Shown here: positions 47,491 through 57,929 of the stretch, piece after piece
Layout: each line of letters starts with the position of its first letter
Position numbering within the stretch: position 1 is the first letter of the stretch
Origin: Melitaea cinxia
Lineage: Eukaryota; Arthropoda; Insecta; Lepidoptera; Nymphalidae
Reading direction: 5' to 3'
DNA length: 64,000 nt
Assembly: GCF_905220565.1 (NCBI RefSeq)
Contig: NC_059399.1
Location: 15,244,501-15,308,500 of the forward strand
Notes under the pieces: generated by a model
What the model was told of the DNA's origin: nothing
Databases searched by the model: none
What the model saw: the letters and a program-made list of their open reading frames with translations, nothing else
Position numbers and translations under genes: made by a program

Positions 47491-47574
47491 ACATTTTTAA
47501 TACAATGGATATTGTCACAACAGTTTTAGCTGGTCGAGACAATCCGTAAAGCGAGCACAAAGGTCCAAGTTTAG
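47491..47574 (+). repeat. 83-bp direct repeat, copy 2
   Basis: ACATTTTTAATACAATGGAT, AGCTGGTCGAGACAATCCGT and GAGCACAAAGGTCCAAGTTT. The 660 bp between the copies is AT-rich without a recognised feature. The DNA after copy 2 (GTTGATCGTGACTAGC, TCCGTGCATTGCTGATAACG) is not repetitive in this window. Confidence 0.6.
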
Positions 47575-48125
47575 TTAAATCCAGCGTTGATCGTGACTAG
47601 CTATTGTTCGTTGTTAAAACGAATAAGTTAGTGTCCGTGCATTGCTGATAACGGTTGAATGGAATCGGTTTTATGATTATTAATTTCGCTATTGACTGTA
47701 TCTTCTGTTCCATTGTCGCTTTACCGATACTTAATAAACACGTTTTCGTATGTGTACCAAGTTTAATTGTGTATGTTTGTAAATTTGTAATTGAATATGT
47801 GTGATTGTGTGCGTAAATGAAATCTGTATGAGTGTTTTAAGCTGAAGAAATTTTTCAATTATTTGTTTCAGTGATCTTTTTATGAGCATTGAACAACCTA
47901 TTTATTACGAAGTTTGTAAACTGAGAGAAATGACATATTCACGAAAATTTGTATCAAACTAACAACGATTGACATGAGTTAAATTATAAGGTTCAGTCGT
48001 AAGTTTGAAAGAAACTCGCTATAAACTGATGTTAAAAATAATTATCTGACCATACGACTAGCGTTTGCATGTTCACAAGGAAAGCTGTTCTGATTTAATT
48101 TGAACGATATCGTTTCGAACTGTGA

Positions 48126-48350
48126 GGTAGGGCACAGTAGGAAATTTCCTGTTCAAAATCTGGAGCAGCCCGACTGGGGTAGTACCTTGACCTTACAGAA
48201 GATCACAGCTAAATAATGCTGTTCTCATGCAGTGTTGTGTTCCTATTGGTAAGTAAGAGTACCAGAGCTGGTGGGGGTAATCGGGAATAGAGTTGGCAAC
48301 GCGTTTGCGATGCTTCTGGTGTTGCAGACATCTACAAGCTGTTTGCTGAC
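48126..48350 (+). repeat. L1 LINE-tail fragment, long copy
   Basis: GTAGGGCACAGTAGGAAATT, GGAGCAGCCCGACTGGGGTA, CCTTACAGAAGATCACAGCT, GGTAAGTAAGAGTACCAGAG, GCAACGCGTTTGCGATGCTT and CAGACATCTACAAGCTG. It stops before the TACCATCAGGTGAGC end. Confidence 0.7.
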
Positions 48351-48354
48351 TTAA

Positions 48355-50594
48355 TTAAAAAAAAATGTGATTGTGTATCTTTATAAATGTTTATAAGTAA
48401 AAGACAGACTAAGATTGTGAAATTTTCATTGTCGTCGTTGTTTGGCGTTTCACTAAAAAAGCCGATTCAATTGTAATGTTATAATTTCACCTACCCAGTC
48501 ACTTCGCAGTCGAATAACTCTTAACCTATCTTAATAATGGAGACATTGACAAAAAAATTGCGTATTTGGCTGTAAGAAATAATGCTTTATTTAATAATTT
48601 CTTTCTCGCTTTAATGTAAGTTTTACTTTCTGTTCAAGAACGAGTAGTGTGTAGTAGTGAACAAGTTATATTTCTGAATTATTAAATTTTTAATCTGTTT
48701 AAAATTATATCTTTTTTTTAGAAAGATTTTTCCTAATAAAGATATTTCTATACATTTTCTAAAACTTCACCGGTATTAGTAATTGGGGTAAAGCCCTTAT
48801 TAGAGATTAGCTCGTTTGACCGTCTAAACTAATCCACGTCAAAATATTAATGTTATCTCGTCCCGCTACTCTCGAAACATATTTCAAATTATAAACTTTC
48901 CTTCAGTAGCGTCCGAGCTACGTGGACCATAGAAAATAAAATTAGATTCCCTAACCTCGTCCAGTTTCTCCTGACTCACTTTAAAATATTTTATGTTGAT
49001 ACCGCTATCAGCATATTTACTTTTAAAAGAGTAAATATTTGCAAGTTGTTTATTATTAGTACATTTTATACACACCAACTGTAAACTCCTTCATTTGTCA
49101 ACTAATATATGCTTATATTATAATTTAACGAAAGTATGGCACTTGAATAAACATGCTCAAATCAAATTCAAAAATTACTTTAGCCGAGAAGGCTTCAAAA
49201 GCACAAATGAGTCGTCATTTTACTAATTAAAATTATGATTAATTTAATTATTTACTTATAGTTAAAAGCGCAGCTACCACCAATTCGGAATGAAAATTTT
49301 GAATGATAAGAATCTCCGCAGTTATTTAAAATATAATTTTAAGCTTTTAACAGCCTATCAGATAGATTATCATCGTATTCGTCATCAACAAATGGATGTC
49401 CACTTCTTAACATGTACCTTCTCCTCCTTCTCCTCATAAACTGTACGTAACTCTCTTGAAATCGCATACCATCTGATTAGAAACTTCCAACAATCAAGAA
49501 TCTTAACGACCATTAATTTTCAAAATTACACTGAAGTGCGTGCCTCATTCATAGTCACTATTATGTGGCTTGCGTTGAATCTTTTTTGGTTACTGGGGTT
49601 TTTCTATGAAATTTAGTTTTGTTTATAACACGAATTGATATAGTTACCTAGCTGAATTTTCCGTCACTCATTAAAGAAACTTAAATTCTCGTATGAATTC
49701 GATAGTCTACAACCACGTTCAGGAATCGTAAATGATCGTAATAATGTAAACGATCGTAATGATTTGACGGTAAACTTTAAAGAAATGATTGATTATGGAG
49801 GTTAGTACATCAGTTTTCAGAACGCAGGCAGTCCTATTTTAATTTGGTGGTATACTTTTACCTATTTTAAAGATTAAACGACGAGTACAAATTCGGTATT
49901 GCTACTGATTTATGTCAAAGTTTAATATTAAGCTTTTTGAACATTTATTACTGTTTAAATCTTTTATACATATTACGCAAATAGTCGACCTTTTCAAGTA
50001 CGTACAAAGTATAATAATATCAAAATTATTTCTTAAAAGCCATTGCACTAAAATTATTATAAGTGCGAATCAGCTGCTCAACTGTTAAGCTGTTCACTGA
50101 TGCAGAATATTAACTACAGAAAAATATTAGCAAGAGAGAACACTTTTTTTCGACACTTTATTTTGTGAATCAACCAACGCAAGTCTACGTACACGTGTTT
50201 CATATTGTATTTAATATACTACAATCTTTTCAAATTAAAAATAAATATGTCAAAAGGAATATCTTTATCACATTTATTACGTTTATCTATCGTACGTCTT
50301 ACATTTTCTACGTAGGTTTTGTATGTTTTTACCGCAGCAATACATGTTTTAGTAGAATTTTTTGCTATATTAGTACCGTTGACAGTTTCTTATTTAAGTC
50401 CCGTTGAACTCAACGATACGAATCTAAGAAAGTATTAAATTGGTAGTCACACTTTTGTTCATTTAGTTTATATACACATCTCACTGCATTTTTTGATTTC
50501 TTTATTTTGTATGTAACAAAAAAAAATGACGTAAAAAATGTATGTTAAAAAAATTGCAGTTTCTCATGTTAACTTCTACTACTAGGTATTACTA
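48355..50594. other. AT-rich DNA; one protein-like short frame
   Basis: On the minus strand 48884-49078 reads 64 codons with a plausible composition (segments KYFKVSQEKLDEVRESNFIF and YGPRSSDATEGKF). No domain or reliable splice site fits, so no gene is called. The rest is AT-rich without recognised repeats. Confidence 0.35.
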
Positions 50595-50735
50595 GGTAGG
50601 TCACAGCTGGAAATATCCTGATCATAATCTGGAGCAGCCCGACTGGAGAACTTGACTTTACAGAAGATCAAAGCTAAATAATACAGCTTTTAAGAGTACT
50701 GTATTCCTGTGGTAAGGTGACCAAAGCTCATGTAA
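50595..50735 (+). repeat. L1 LINE-tail fragment
   Basis: AGGTCACAGCTGGAAATATC, CTGGAGCAGCCCGACTGGAG, TTACAGAAGATCAAAGCTAA and GTGGTAAGGTGACCAAAGCT; diverged and truncated on both sides. Confidence 0.6.
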
Positions 50736-50789
50736 TGTATTTTTCCTAAAAAACCAGAGTTAAAACTTTAGGGAGCAGCTTATTCATAT

Positions 50790-50935
50790 ATAAAAGTGTT
50801 TGTTTGTTATTTGTTTAAACGCCCTAATCTCACGAACTACTGGTCCGGATTGAAAAGTTACTTTTGTATTGGATCCTGTTTACCGAGATATAGGCTATAG
50901 AGGGTAGACTTTTGGCACAGCTAGTCAATATATAA
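50790..50935 (+). repeat. Dispersed repeat fragment ending GGCACAGCTAGT
   Basis: AAAGTGTTTGTTTGTTATTT, CTCACGAACTACTGGTCCGG, GGATCCTGTTTACCGAGATA and AGACTTTTGGCACAGCTAGT are a familiar insect repeat end; no coding frame. Confidence 0.5.
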
Positions 50936-51699
50936 AAAAGTATAACTGTACGGTTCTATACACATTTCTTACCATTCGTAATCATTATTGTTCTGTATTT
51001 GAAAACTGTATAGTATTGTAATGGAAAAAAATAATTTTAAAATGGTTAACACCTTTATTGCTTATTTATTAACAATAAAAAATTGCGTCTTTTCAGTAAT
51101 AGAACAAAAAATTGTCAATAAAATTATTGGCAGTAGAAAATTTTACAATGTAACTTTAGTGAAAATTCGACCTGTCATTGGCTACGAACACGAACGTTTC
51201 CAGTACAATTCGCACGATGAAAGCGTACAATGCCGTATCGCACAAAAGCGAGACCTTTGTCGCTCGACAAATGACTGTGTGTCTTTTGACACTAACAAAT
51301 GTTAAATAACAGGAGAGCGGGCCTCGTGACACAGCGTCAATTCAAACCCTCTTTGCGAGAACTATCTTTAAACGCTCTTAAGTTTTAATTTTTTATTTAT
51401 ATTTTACGTATCGTATATAAATAAAAATGCTTAAAATCTAAAAAAATTCGCCTAAAGCAGGGATGTCAAAGATACGTATACCAATACGGCTCGCGATCGT
51501 AATATGTCACGGAAAGAACCGTATCTTATATACTATATAAATAAGTAAATAAAATGTTCTAATAATTCAGTAAGTACATTCTTTTTTTATTAGAATCTTA
51601 CATTCTAAATTTCATATATGGCCCTTTGCAAAATTAAATTTGACACCCCTGGCCTAAAGGAACGAAATTAATACCAGGATCATAATCAATATACACTTC
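50936..51699. other. AT-rich DNA with one 94-codon frame
   Basis: 51021-51305 could encode 94 residues ending FDTNKC. It has no signal peptide, domain or splice context that I recognise. Its 3' half (51185-51370) is less AT-rich than its flanks. Left as unassigned. Confidence 0.35.
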
Positions 51700-51895
51700 T
51701 CTGTATACACTTCCCTACCGCTTTTTCACTATGCTGTGTCCTATATGCCCAAAGGTTGTCTGGAAGAGATCGCTACTCTAGCGATAAGACCGCCTTTGTA
51801 CACTGTTTTATTTTTATTTTTTTTATTTGTAATATGTTATTGTGTTGATTGTTGTTGTGTACAATAAAGAGTATCTATCTATCTATCTATCAATA
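51700..51895 (+). repeat. LINE 3' tail ending in (TATC)n
   Basis: TATGCTGTGTCCTATATGCC, AAAGGTTGTCTGGAAGAGAT, CGATAAGACCGCCTTTGTAC and GTACAATAAAGAGTATCTAT, followed by repeated TATC to 51895. The AATAAA signal next to a tetranucleotide tail is typical of a Jockey/CR1-group LINE 3' end. A SINE begins immediately after the tail. Confidence 0.7.
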
Positions 51896-51897
51896 TA

Positions 51898-52245
51898 TAT
51901 GACGCTGCGTTAGCGCAACGGTTACAGCCATGGATTGTACCTGTTGCATTGGCGGTTGCGGGTTCGATCCCCGCTCATGACAAACATTTGTATTGGCCAT
52001 ACAGCTGTTTGCCGTGGTCTGGGTGTTTGTGCAGTCCTTGTGGGTCTCCCCACCGTGCCTCGGAGAGCACGTTAAGCCGTCGGTCCCGGTTGTTATCATG
52101 TACACCGGATAGCGATCGTTACTCGTAGTAGGGAATATATCCGCCAACCCGCATTGGAGCAGCGTGGTGGATTAAGCTCTGATCCTTCTCCTACATAGGG
52201 AAAGAGGCCTATGCCCAGTAGTGGGATATTACAGGCTGAAGCGTA
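51898..52245 (+). repeat. Chimeric SINE: family B head joined to family A tail
   Basis: The first half is family B: GCGTTAGCGCAACGGTTACA, B box GCGGGTTCGATCCCCGCT, TTGTATTGGCCATACAGCTG, GTCTGGGTGTTTGTGCAG. The sequence then switches to the middle and tail of family A: TCCTTGTGGGTCTCCCCACC, TGCCTCGGAGAGCACGTTAA, GGAGCAGCGTGGTGGATTAA, CAGTAGTGGGATATTACAGG. The B box is a perfect match to GGTTCGANNCC. Confidence 0.8.
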
Positions 52246-52257
52246 ATCAATATATAT

Positions 52258-52665
52258 ACTTTGACGCTTTTTTCGTCGACTTACGTTGTATTATACCACA
52301 TAACTTTTTACTGGATGTACCGATTTTGATATATTTTTTTTTGTTAGAAATGAGATATCCCTAGTTTAGTACTATGATAAGGAAACCAGGATTTGATGAT
52401 GGAATCTCAGAGAAATCGAGGGAAACTCTCGAAAATCCCCATAACTTTATACTGGGTGTACCGATTTTGATAATTATTAATTTAATCGAAAGCTGATGTT
52501 TATCATGTGGTCACATATAAATTTTATTGAGATCTGATAACTGCTTTTTGAGTAATCTTTGATAACGCGTAGTTACTTGACATTTTTTCGTCGATCTACG
52601 TTGTTATTACTCGTCGATATAATTGAAGTCGGTTTTTTTTCGTTTGCGAGCAAAAACAATTATTA
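52258..52665 (+). mobile_element. GACTTC-family element, 5'-truncated
   Basis: Starts in mid-element at TTTGACGCTTTTTTCGTCGA. It continues through ACTGGATGTACCGATTTTGA, TCCCTAGTTTAGTACTATGA, GAAATCGAGGGAAACTCTCG and GCTTTTTGAGTAATCTTTGA, to the intact end TTGAAGTCGGTTTTTTTTCG and TTTGCGAGCAAAAAC. Confidence 0.7.
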
Positions 52666-52713
52666 AACAATCGAAACATATGCCACTGATTTTTAATATA
52701 TTTCTGCAAGGAT

Positions 52714-53000
52714 ATGGTAAGAGCCGTTCTGGTGTGGTGCTGCGTGTATTCACCTGAGCGCCGACAATTGCAGGCTCGATTTCCGATGGAAACATATTTC
52801 TATTTAAATAAATATTCATTTCTCTCTCTAATTTCCTTGTCTTTATCTTGTCTTAGAGACCAGATAATACCATCATTCCCGGTTGTCATTGACACCTGAT
52901 AGCTAGTAAAGAACTTGTGAAAAACAATTCAGCAACCTACAATTAAGAAGTTATACCTATATGGAGAAGAAGGCCTGCAGCCATGGAATGTTGCAGAGTG
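52714..53000 (+). repeat. SINE family A, diverged full copy
   Basis: Head GAGCCGTTCTGGTGTGGTGC, decayed B box GCAGGCTCGATTTCCG, TATTTCTATTTAAATAAATA, CCGGTTGTCATTGACACCTG and tail GGAGAAGAAGGCCTGCAGCC, then ATGGAATGTTGCAGAG. It is the most diverged of the long copies. Confidence 0.65.
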
Positions 53001-53906
53001 AACCAATCAGGAGATAAATGAACTGGAAATAGTGTTTAATCGAATGACAAAATTAGGTATTTAATTGGATAACAAATAAATTTAATATTATTAAAAGTAA
53101 TCTCTTCCTAATACTTTAGAATATAAATGCCCCCATTACTTCTTTGAAACTTTTTAATTATTCTCTATAGTACTTATAAACTATACATTTTTCAGTTAAA
53201 AATACAGGTATATTTAACCAAGAGTATTGCCTCTGTTTCCGTTGTACTTTTTTAATGTACATTTTTCCGAATAAAACCTTATTATTTCTTGTTGCATATA
53301 ATTGAGCTTAGTGCAAAGATTCGTATAAAACAGCTTAATTAGCATTTGAACCGTTCCTAAGTGATGGTTTATTTTCAACTGCAAACTTAACCTGTTGATC
53401 GGCAATTAGCTGCACAATGAATATTTCTTGTTACGCTGTAATTACATTGCCACAAACATGCTCTGATAGGCGTTTACAAATATTAACTATCTGTGCCAAA
53501 ACTTTAACAACACATTCTCGTAAAAGAGTTTTAAAATAATTTAGTATTTTTATCTGAAAAATCACACTGGTCGGAGCTTAATTCACCACGGTGCTCCACT
53601 GCTCGATTAGATAGTGAATATATTTTCCCAAGAATTCATATTTTGTATTCGTATTGTATTTCAATAAACCTACAATAATAAAAAATATTTTTTTTCCTAA
53701 ACTTTACTTTAACTTAATTAATTTACAAAAACAAAAGCAATAATAATTTTTTTAGTTGTTGATGCCGGTAGAGCAAACAATTATGTATAAAATGATATAT
53801 GTATAATTTATGTGGATTAACTGTGAAGTTTTTTTTCTGAAAAGGGAGGTAATCATCTTAACTTTAGCGTATTAATACATATGATGCTACTTCAAGTTTA
53901 GTAAAA
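53001..53906. other. AT-rich DNA with a SINE A tail relic
   Basis: GTCGGAGCTTAATTCACCAC, then GGTGCTCCACTGC (53571-53605), is the tail of a family A SINE on the minus strand. Nothing else is recognised. Confidence 0.45.
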
Positions 53907-53918
53907 GAACAAAGGCAT

Positions 53919-55166
53919 TCTTCTCAGTCGTTCACTCTTGACAAAGTGGTCGTGGTTGACGACGATTCATTAGCTAAAGCAGCCCCCGCTATACGTCTCC
54001 ACTTGATGCGGTTTTCAGCGTCTCGAGAACTCTGGACTATGGAGGTCTGTGTCGCAGCTTTGATGAGGTCTGTCCAACGCGTAGGTGATCGACCGCGTGA
54101 CCGCTTGCCCTCTACCTGCCCTTGGACAACGAGTCGCTCTATGGATTGTTCATTTCGAACAACGTGTCCGAAATATTTCAGGATTCGAGTTTGCACAGTC
54201 GACGACAATCTTTGCTTGATTTTTAATTCCTCTAGGATCGAAATATTGGTCCTAAACGCTGTCCAAGGGATCCGCAGCAGTCGCCTCCAGCACCACATCT
54301 CGAGTGCGTCGATTTTGTGTCGGTCTTTGAGTCTAACCGTCCACGTTTCTGCGCCATAAAGAAATATCGGGAAGATTAAGCTTCTCATTAGGCGGACTTT
54401 CGTGGCTTTGGTGATATTACGGTTGCACCAGACTCTTTTTAACTTGCCAACGGCAGATCTTGTAATAGCACATCTCCTTCGAATCTCGTCTTCGCATCCT
54501 CCGGTGTTTGCAATAGTGGAACCGAGGTACACATAAGATTGGACAACCTCACAGTTGCCAATCATAGAGATGTCAGGATGGTTTAGTTCGGCTCGATCCA
54601 CTATCATCATCTTGGTCTTATCTCTGTTAATCGTAAGTCCAAAGGAGAGGCTTGTTGTCTCTAGAAGTGTCAGCAGGTGTTCCATGTCCTCTTTTATTTG
54701 AGTGAGAAGAGTAGTATCATCGGCATACCTTAAGTTAGATATTTTTCTACCTCCCACTGAAATTCCCTTGTCCCATTTTTCCAGAACGATTCTCATAATA
54801 CACTCCGTATAGATGTTGAACAGGAGCGGAGAGAGTATGCACCCCTGACGAACGCCAGCTTGTGTATGAAAACTTTCCGAGTCAACGTCGTCTATTCGAA
54901 CAGTTGCAGTTCCGTCCTCGTAAAGTCGACGTATGAGACGAACCAGGTGGATAGGTACTCCCATTTGAGTGAGTACGTCCCATAATATATGCCATTTCAC
55001 GGTGTCAAAGCCCTTGCGAAAGTCGACAAAACAGATATAGAGTGGGATGTTAAACTCTCTAGACTTTTCGATTATTTGTCTAAGAATCAGGATCTGCTCT
55101 CTGGTTCCTCGACCCTTGACAAATCCCGCTTGCTCGATAGCTATTTCGGAATTCAGGAAAGCATAG
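53919..55166 (-). mobile_element. 5'-truncated RTE-clade LINE with 12-bp target duplication
   Basis: The insert is flanked by the direct repeat GAACAAAGGCAT (53907-53918 and 55167-55178). It carries the reverse transcriptase half of an RTE-type element and ends just past the stop codon with GACTGAGAAGA, without a poly(A); very short 3' ends are usual for RTE. The 5' truncation removes the APE endonuclease and the start of the reverse transcriptase. The intact frame and clean target duplication mark a recent insertion. Confidence 0.9.
53924..55165 (-). CDS. RTE-type reverse transcriptase, 5'-truncated, frame intact
   Basis: The element-derived frame is open for 413 codons. The region from a GTG at 54998-55000 encodes 358 residues, but that GTG is an internal valine, not a genuine start. 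Visible parts: QAGFVKGRGTREQ (residues 12-24), motif A ICFVDFRKGFDTV (44-56; a G where many RTEs have A), GVRQGCILSPLLFN (104-117), the catalytic RYADD (146-150), and a C-terminal region with RRLLRIPWTAFRTNISILEE and KYFGHVVRNE typical of insect RTE proteins. In the full element this enzyme copies its RNA at the nicked target. Without the endonuclease domain and promoter this copy is presumably dead despite lacking stops or frameshifts. It resembles the lepidopteran RTE family by memory; no search was made. Confidence 0.9.
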   Translation of the reverse strand, partial: YAFLNSEIAIEQAGFVKGRGTREQILILRQIIEKSREFNIPLYICFVDFRKGFDTVKWHILWDVLTQMGVPIHLVRLIRRLYEDGTATVRIDDVDSESFHTQAGVRQGCILSPLLFNIYTECIMRIVLEKWDKGISVGGRKISNLRYADDTTLLTQIKEDMEHLLTLLETTSLSFGLTINRDKTKMMIVDRAELNHPDISMIGNCEVVQSYVYLGSTIANTGGCEDEIRRRCAITRSAVGKLKRVWCNRNITKATKVRLMRSLIFPIFLYGAETWTVRLKDRHKIDALEMWCWRRLLRIPWTAFRTNISILEELKIKQRLSSTVQTRILKYFGHVVRNEQSIERLVVQGQVEGKRSRGRSPTRWTDLIKAATQTSIVQSSRDAENRIKWRRIAGAALANESSSTTTTLSRVND

Positions 55167-55179
55167 GAACAAAGGCATA

Positions 55180-55725
55180 TAAAAAGATTAAAAAATTAAA
55201 AAAATAAAAATAATTTTTACTGTTAACTGTTGACAGAACAAAGTCTGTCCGGGCAGCTAGTCTCTTAATAGTTTTACAAAACAAATAAGGCAGTACTGTT
55301 ATCAGTTTAGAGAAAACAGTATAAAAACAATATCATACGTTCTTACTTAATCGTTATTCGATGGAATATATTTCTCAATGAATCACACAAACTCTGTCTT
55401 TGTAAGTTCGCTATTATCCTTCGGTATGTAGGTCATTTTCATTATCAAAAAGTTATTTGATGGCAACTTCCTCTGACAAGTACCAAAGATATTGACTAAA
55501 CTTTCTCAGAGCTGTTTTGAAGATCAATTTGTCAATAGTTTCATATTCCACTTGATTGGAAAATTCTAATCACAACGCTTGTAAACATTTTGTATTCTTT
55601 GGATTTTTTTTCCTAAGCATGGTAAAGGTCCACAAGTTTTATTTTTTATAGTTAAGTAGAGCTTTGGAAGGGATTTTAGCTTTTTCACAATATAAAATAG
55701 TCTTGAATGACGTGATTTACATTTT
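55180..55725. other. AT-rich DNA without recognised feature
   Basis: Flanking DNA of the RTE insertion. GTCTGTCCGGGCAGCTAGTC at about 55243 resembles the end of a dispersed repeat. Confidence 0.4.
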
Positions 55726-55766
55726 TAACTGACTTCAAAAAAAGGAGGAGGTTACTCAATTCGACC

Positions 55767-55767
<1 letters not shown>

Positions 55768-55812
<45 letters not shown>
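55768..55812. repeat. (TA)n microsatellite
   Basis: Pure TA run within the composite, at the homologous site to 36859. Confidence 0.95.
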
Positions 55813-55815
<3 letters not shown>

Positions 55816-56049
55816 TTTATGTATGTTCGGAGATAACTTCTTCGTTTATGAACCGATTTGGATAATTCTTTTTTTGTTGAAAAGGAGATATTCACAGTTT
55901 GGTACCATGCTAAGGAAACCAGGATCTGATGATAGGATCCCAGAGAAATCGAAGGAAACTTTCAAAAATCGTAAGGGTGACTAGTAAATTTAATCATGTT
56001 TTCATTAAATACTATAAAGCACTACTATTTAATAAAGGTCTGGAGTCGA

Positions 56050-56910
56050 TCTGATGATGGAGAAGAAAAAGATAGTCGAGGGAACTCTTCAACAATTTAT
56101 AGCAATTACCTGCTTTTTGAACTTAATTCGTTTTTATTGATGAGAACTTTGCACCTGTATGAGTTATAAGTGCCATTACAGTCTGATGATGGAGACAAAA
56201 GTTAGTCGAGGGAACTCTTTAACGATTTATAGCAATTACCTGCTGTTTGAACTTAATTCGTTTCTATTGATGAGAACTTTGCATATATATGAGTTATAAG
56301 TGCCATTTCAGTCTGATGATGGAGACGAAAGATAGTGGAGGGTACTCTTCAACGACTTATAGCAATTACCTGCTGTTTGAACTTAATTCGTTTCTATTGA
56401 TGAGAACTTTGCACCTATATGAGTTACAAGTGCCATTAAAGTCTGATTATGGAGACGAAAGATAGTCGAGGGAACTCTTTAACGATTTATAGCAATTACC
56501 TGCTGTTTGAACTTAATTCGTTTCTATTGATGAGAACTTTGCATATGTATGAGTTATAAGTGCCATTTCAGTCTGATGATGGAAACGAAAGATAGTCGAG
56601 GGTACTCTTCAACGACTTAAAGCAATTACCTGCTGTTTGAACTTAATTCGTTTCTATTGATGAGAACTTTGCACCTATATGAGTTATAAGTGCTATTTCA
56701 GTCTGATGATGGAAACGAAAGATAGTCGAGGGTACTCTTCAACGACTTATAGCAATTACCTGTTGTTTGAACTTAATTCGTTTCTATTGATGAGAACTTT
56801 GCACCTATATGAGTTACGAGTGCCATTAAAGTCGGATGATGGAGACGAAAGATAGTCGAGGGAACTTTTCAACGATTTATAGCAATTACCTGCTGTGTGA
56901 TCATCTGTGT
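56050..56910 (+). repeat. 130-bp minisatellite, seven copies
   Basis: Units begin TCTGATGATGG or a variant at 56050, 56182, 56312, 56442, 56572, 56702 and 56832. The variants GCACCTATATGAG and GCATATATATGAG alternate over part of the array, hinting at a 260-bp dimer step. Confidence 0.9.
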
Positions 56911-56990
56911 CGCAGGACCAGGTTTGATGATGGAGCCCATAAACACTCGAGGGAATTTCTCAACAATTTACAGCAGTTACCTTTTGCTGT

Positions 56991-57215
56991 TTGACGACCG
57001 CTTTGATATAATGGTGCATGTGCCGTGTCGGCAGTGCCTAAACACCGACGGTCGCGGGTTCTATTCCCGCTCGGAGTGGATATTTATGTTTATACAAATA
57101 TTTATTTTCGATCTAGTTGTTAATCCTTGTGGTTCTCCCATCCTAGCCTCGGAGAACACGCTAGGCTGTCAGTCTCGGTTGTTATTACGTACACCTGATA
57201 GCGAACTTTACTCAT
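56991..57215 (+). repeat. SINE family A, inside composite B
   Basis: Head ACGACCGCTTTGATATAATG, B box CGCGGGTTCTATTCCCGC, CCTCGGAGAACACGCTAGGC, CTCGGTTGTTATTACGTACA. It is cut at the same place as the copy at 37535, which confirms common descent. Confidence 0.8.
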
Positions 57216-57218
57216 AGT

Positions 57219-57400
57219 ATGTCGACGCGTTAGCGCAGCGGTCACAGCACCGGTTGTTGCGCTGGCGTTAGTGGGTTCAATCCCCGCGCACGACAGACAT
57301 TTGTATTGGCCATATAGATGTTTGTCATGATCTGGGCGTTTGTGCTCGTGTATTGTGTATGTTTCCGAACCCCCGACATAAGAGAAAAACCGTCCTTGTT
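57219..57400 (+). repeat. SINE family B, inside composite B
   Basis: CGACGCGTTAGCGCAGCGGT, B box GTGGGTTCAATCCCCGC, TTGTATTGGCCATATAGATG, ATGATCTGGGCGTTTGTGCT and CGAACCCCCGACATAAG. It is the best-preserved B head in the window. Confidence 0.85.
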
Positions 57401-57430
57401 AGGTCTACCCATCACTAAAAATTGTAAAAT

Positions 57431-57925
57431 AAAATAATTTTTAACAAAAAAAAACCGACTTCAAAAAGGAAACTAAAAAGTGAAAAATAAATTTACTTAG
57501 TACAAAGTAATTCGTATTTTGATTTAGTTAATCAGAAATGATTAAATAAATATTTTATAATTTTGAAGTTGGTGCCAAGTAAATACTACAACAACCTAGC
57601 TACAATAACAAATACAAACAACACACACACACAACAAAGAAGTACAAAAAATATTATTAGATATGTCAAAACAATAACAGAATAATAACAGTATTCAACC
57701 TAATAGTCAATGAGACAAATTATGAAAGAAAACTGAATACAACTTACGAGTAGATACTAGAGTAGTTATTGTTTTACTTGGCACCGACTTCAAAATTATA
57801 AAATATTTATTTAATCATTTCTGATTAACTAAATCAAAATACGAATTACTTTGTACTAAGTAAATTTATTTTTCACTTTTTAGTTTCCTTTTTGAAGTCG
57901 GTTTTTTTTTGTTAAAAATTATTTT
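57431..57925. repeat. Near-perfect 153-bp inverted repeat with 189-bp spacer
   Basis: Arms 57431-57583 and 57773-57925 are reverse complements apart from one substitution (GAAGTTGGTGCC against GAAGTCGGTGCC) and the length of an A/T tract. Each arm itself contains GACTTC near both ends. The spacer has ACAACACACACACACAACAA and no frame. The arms could form a long cruciform or a hairpin RNA. Confidence 0.9.
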
Positions 57926-57929
57926 TAGT

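Larger units (their letters stand above)
55726..57925 (+). mobile_element. Composite repeat unit, copy B (longer)
   Basis: Same order as 36821-38170: GACTTC-family start, (TA)n, GGATCTGATGATAGGATCCC, 130-bp minisatellite (here seven units), SINE A, SINE B, and a terminal module. In this copy the module is complete, with two 153-bp inverted arms and a 189-bp spacer. The whole is bounded by GACTTCAAAAAAAGGAGG at the left and TTTGAAGTCGGTTTTT at the right, so the composite may move as one inverted-end unit. No protein is encoded. Confidence 0.75.

Noticed and set aside
51021..51305. 94-codon frame as a small secreted protein gene
   Set aside because: No signal peptide of normal shape, no upstream promoter or splice context, no recognisable homology; left unassigned.
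53946..54359. 137-codon frame on the plus strand
   Set aside because: It is the antisense shadow of the RTE reverse transcriptase frame.
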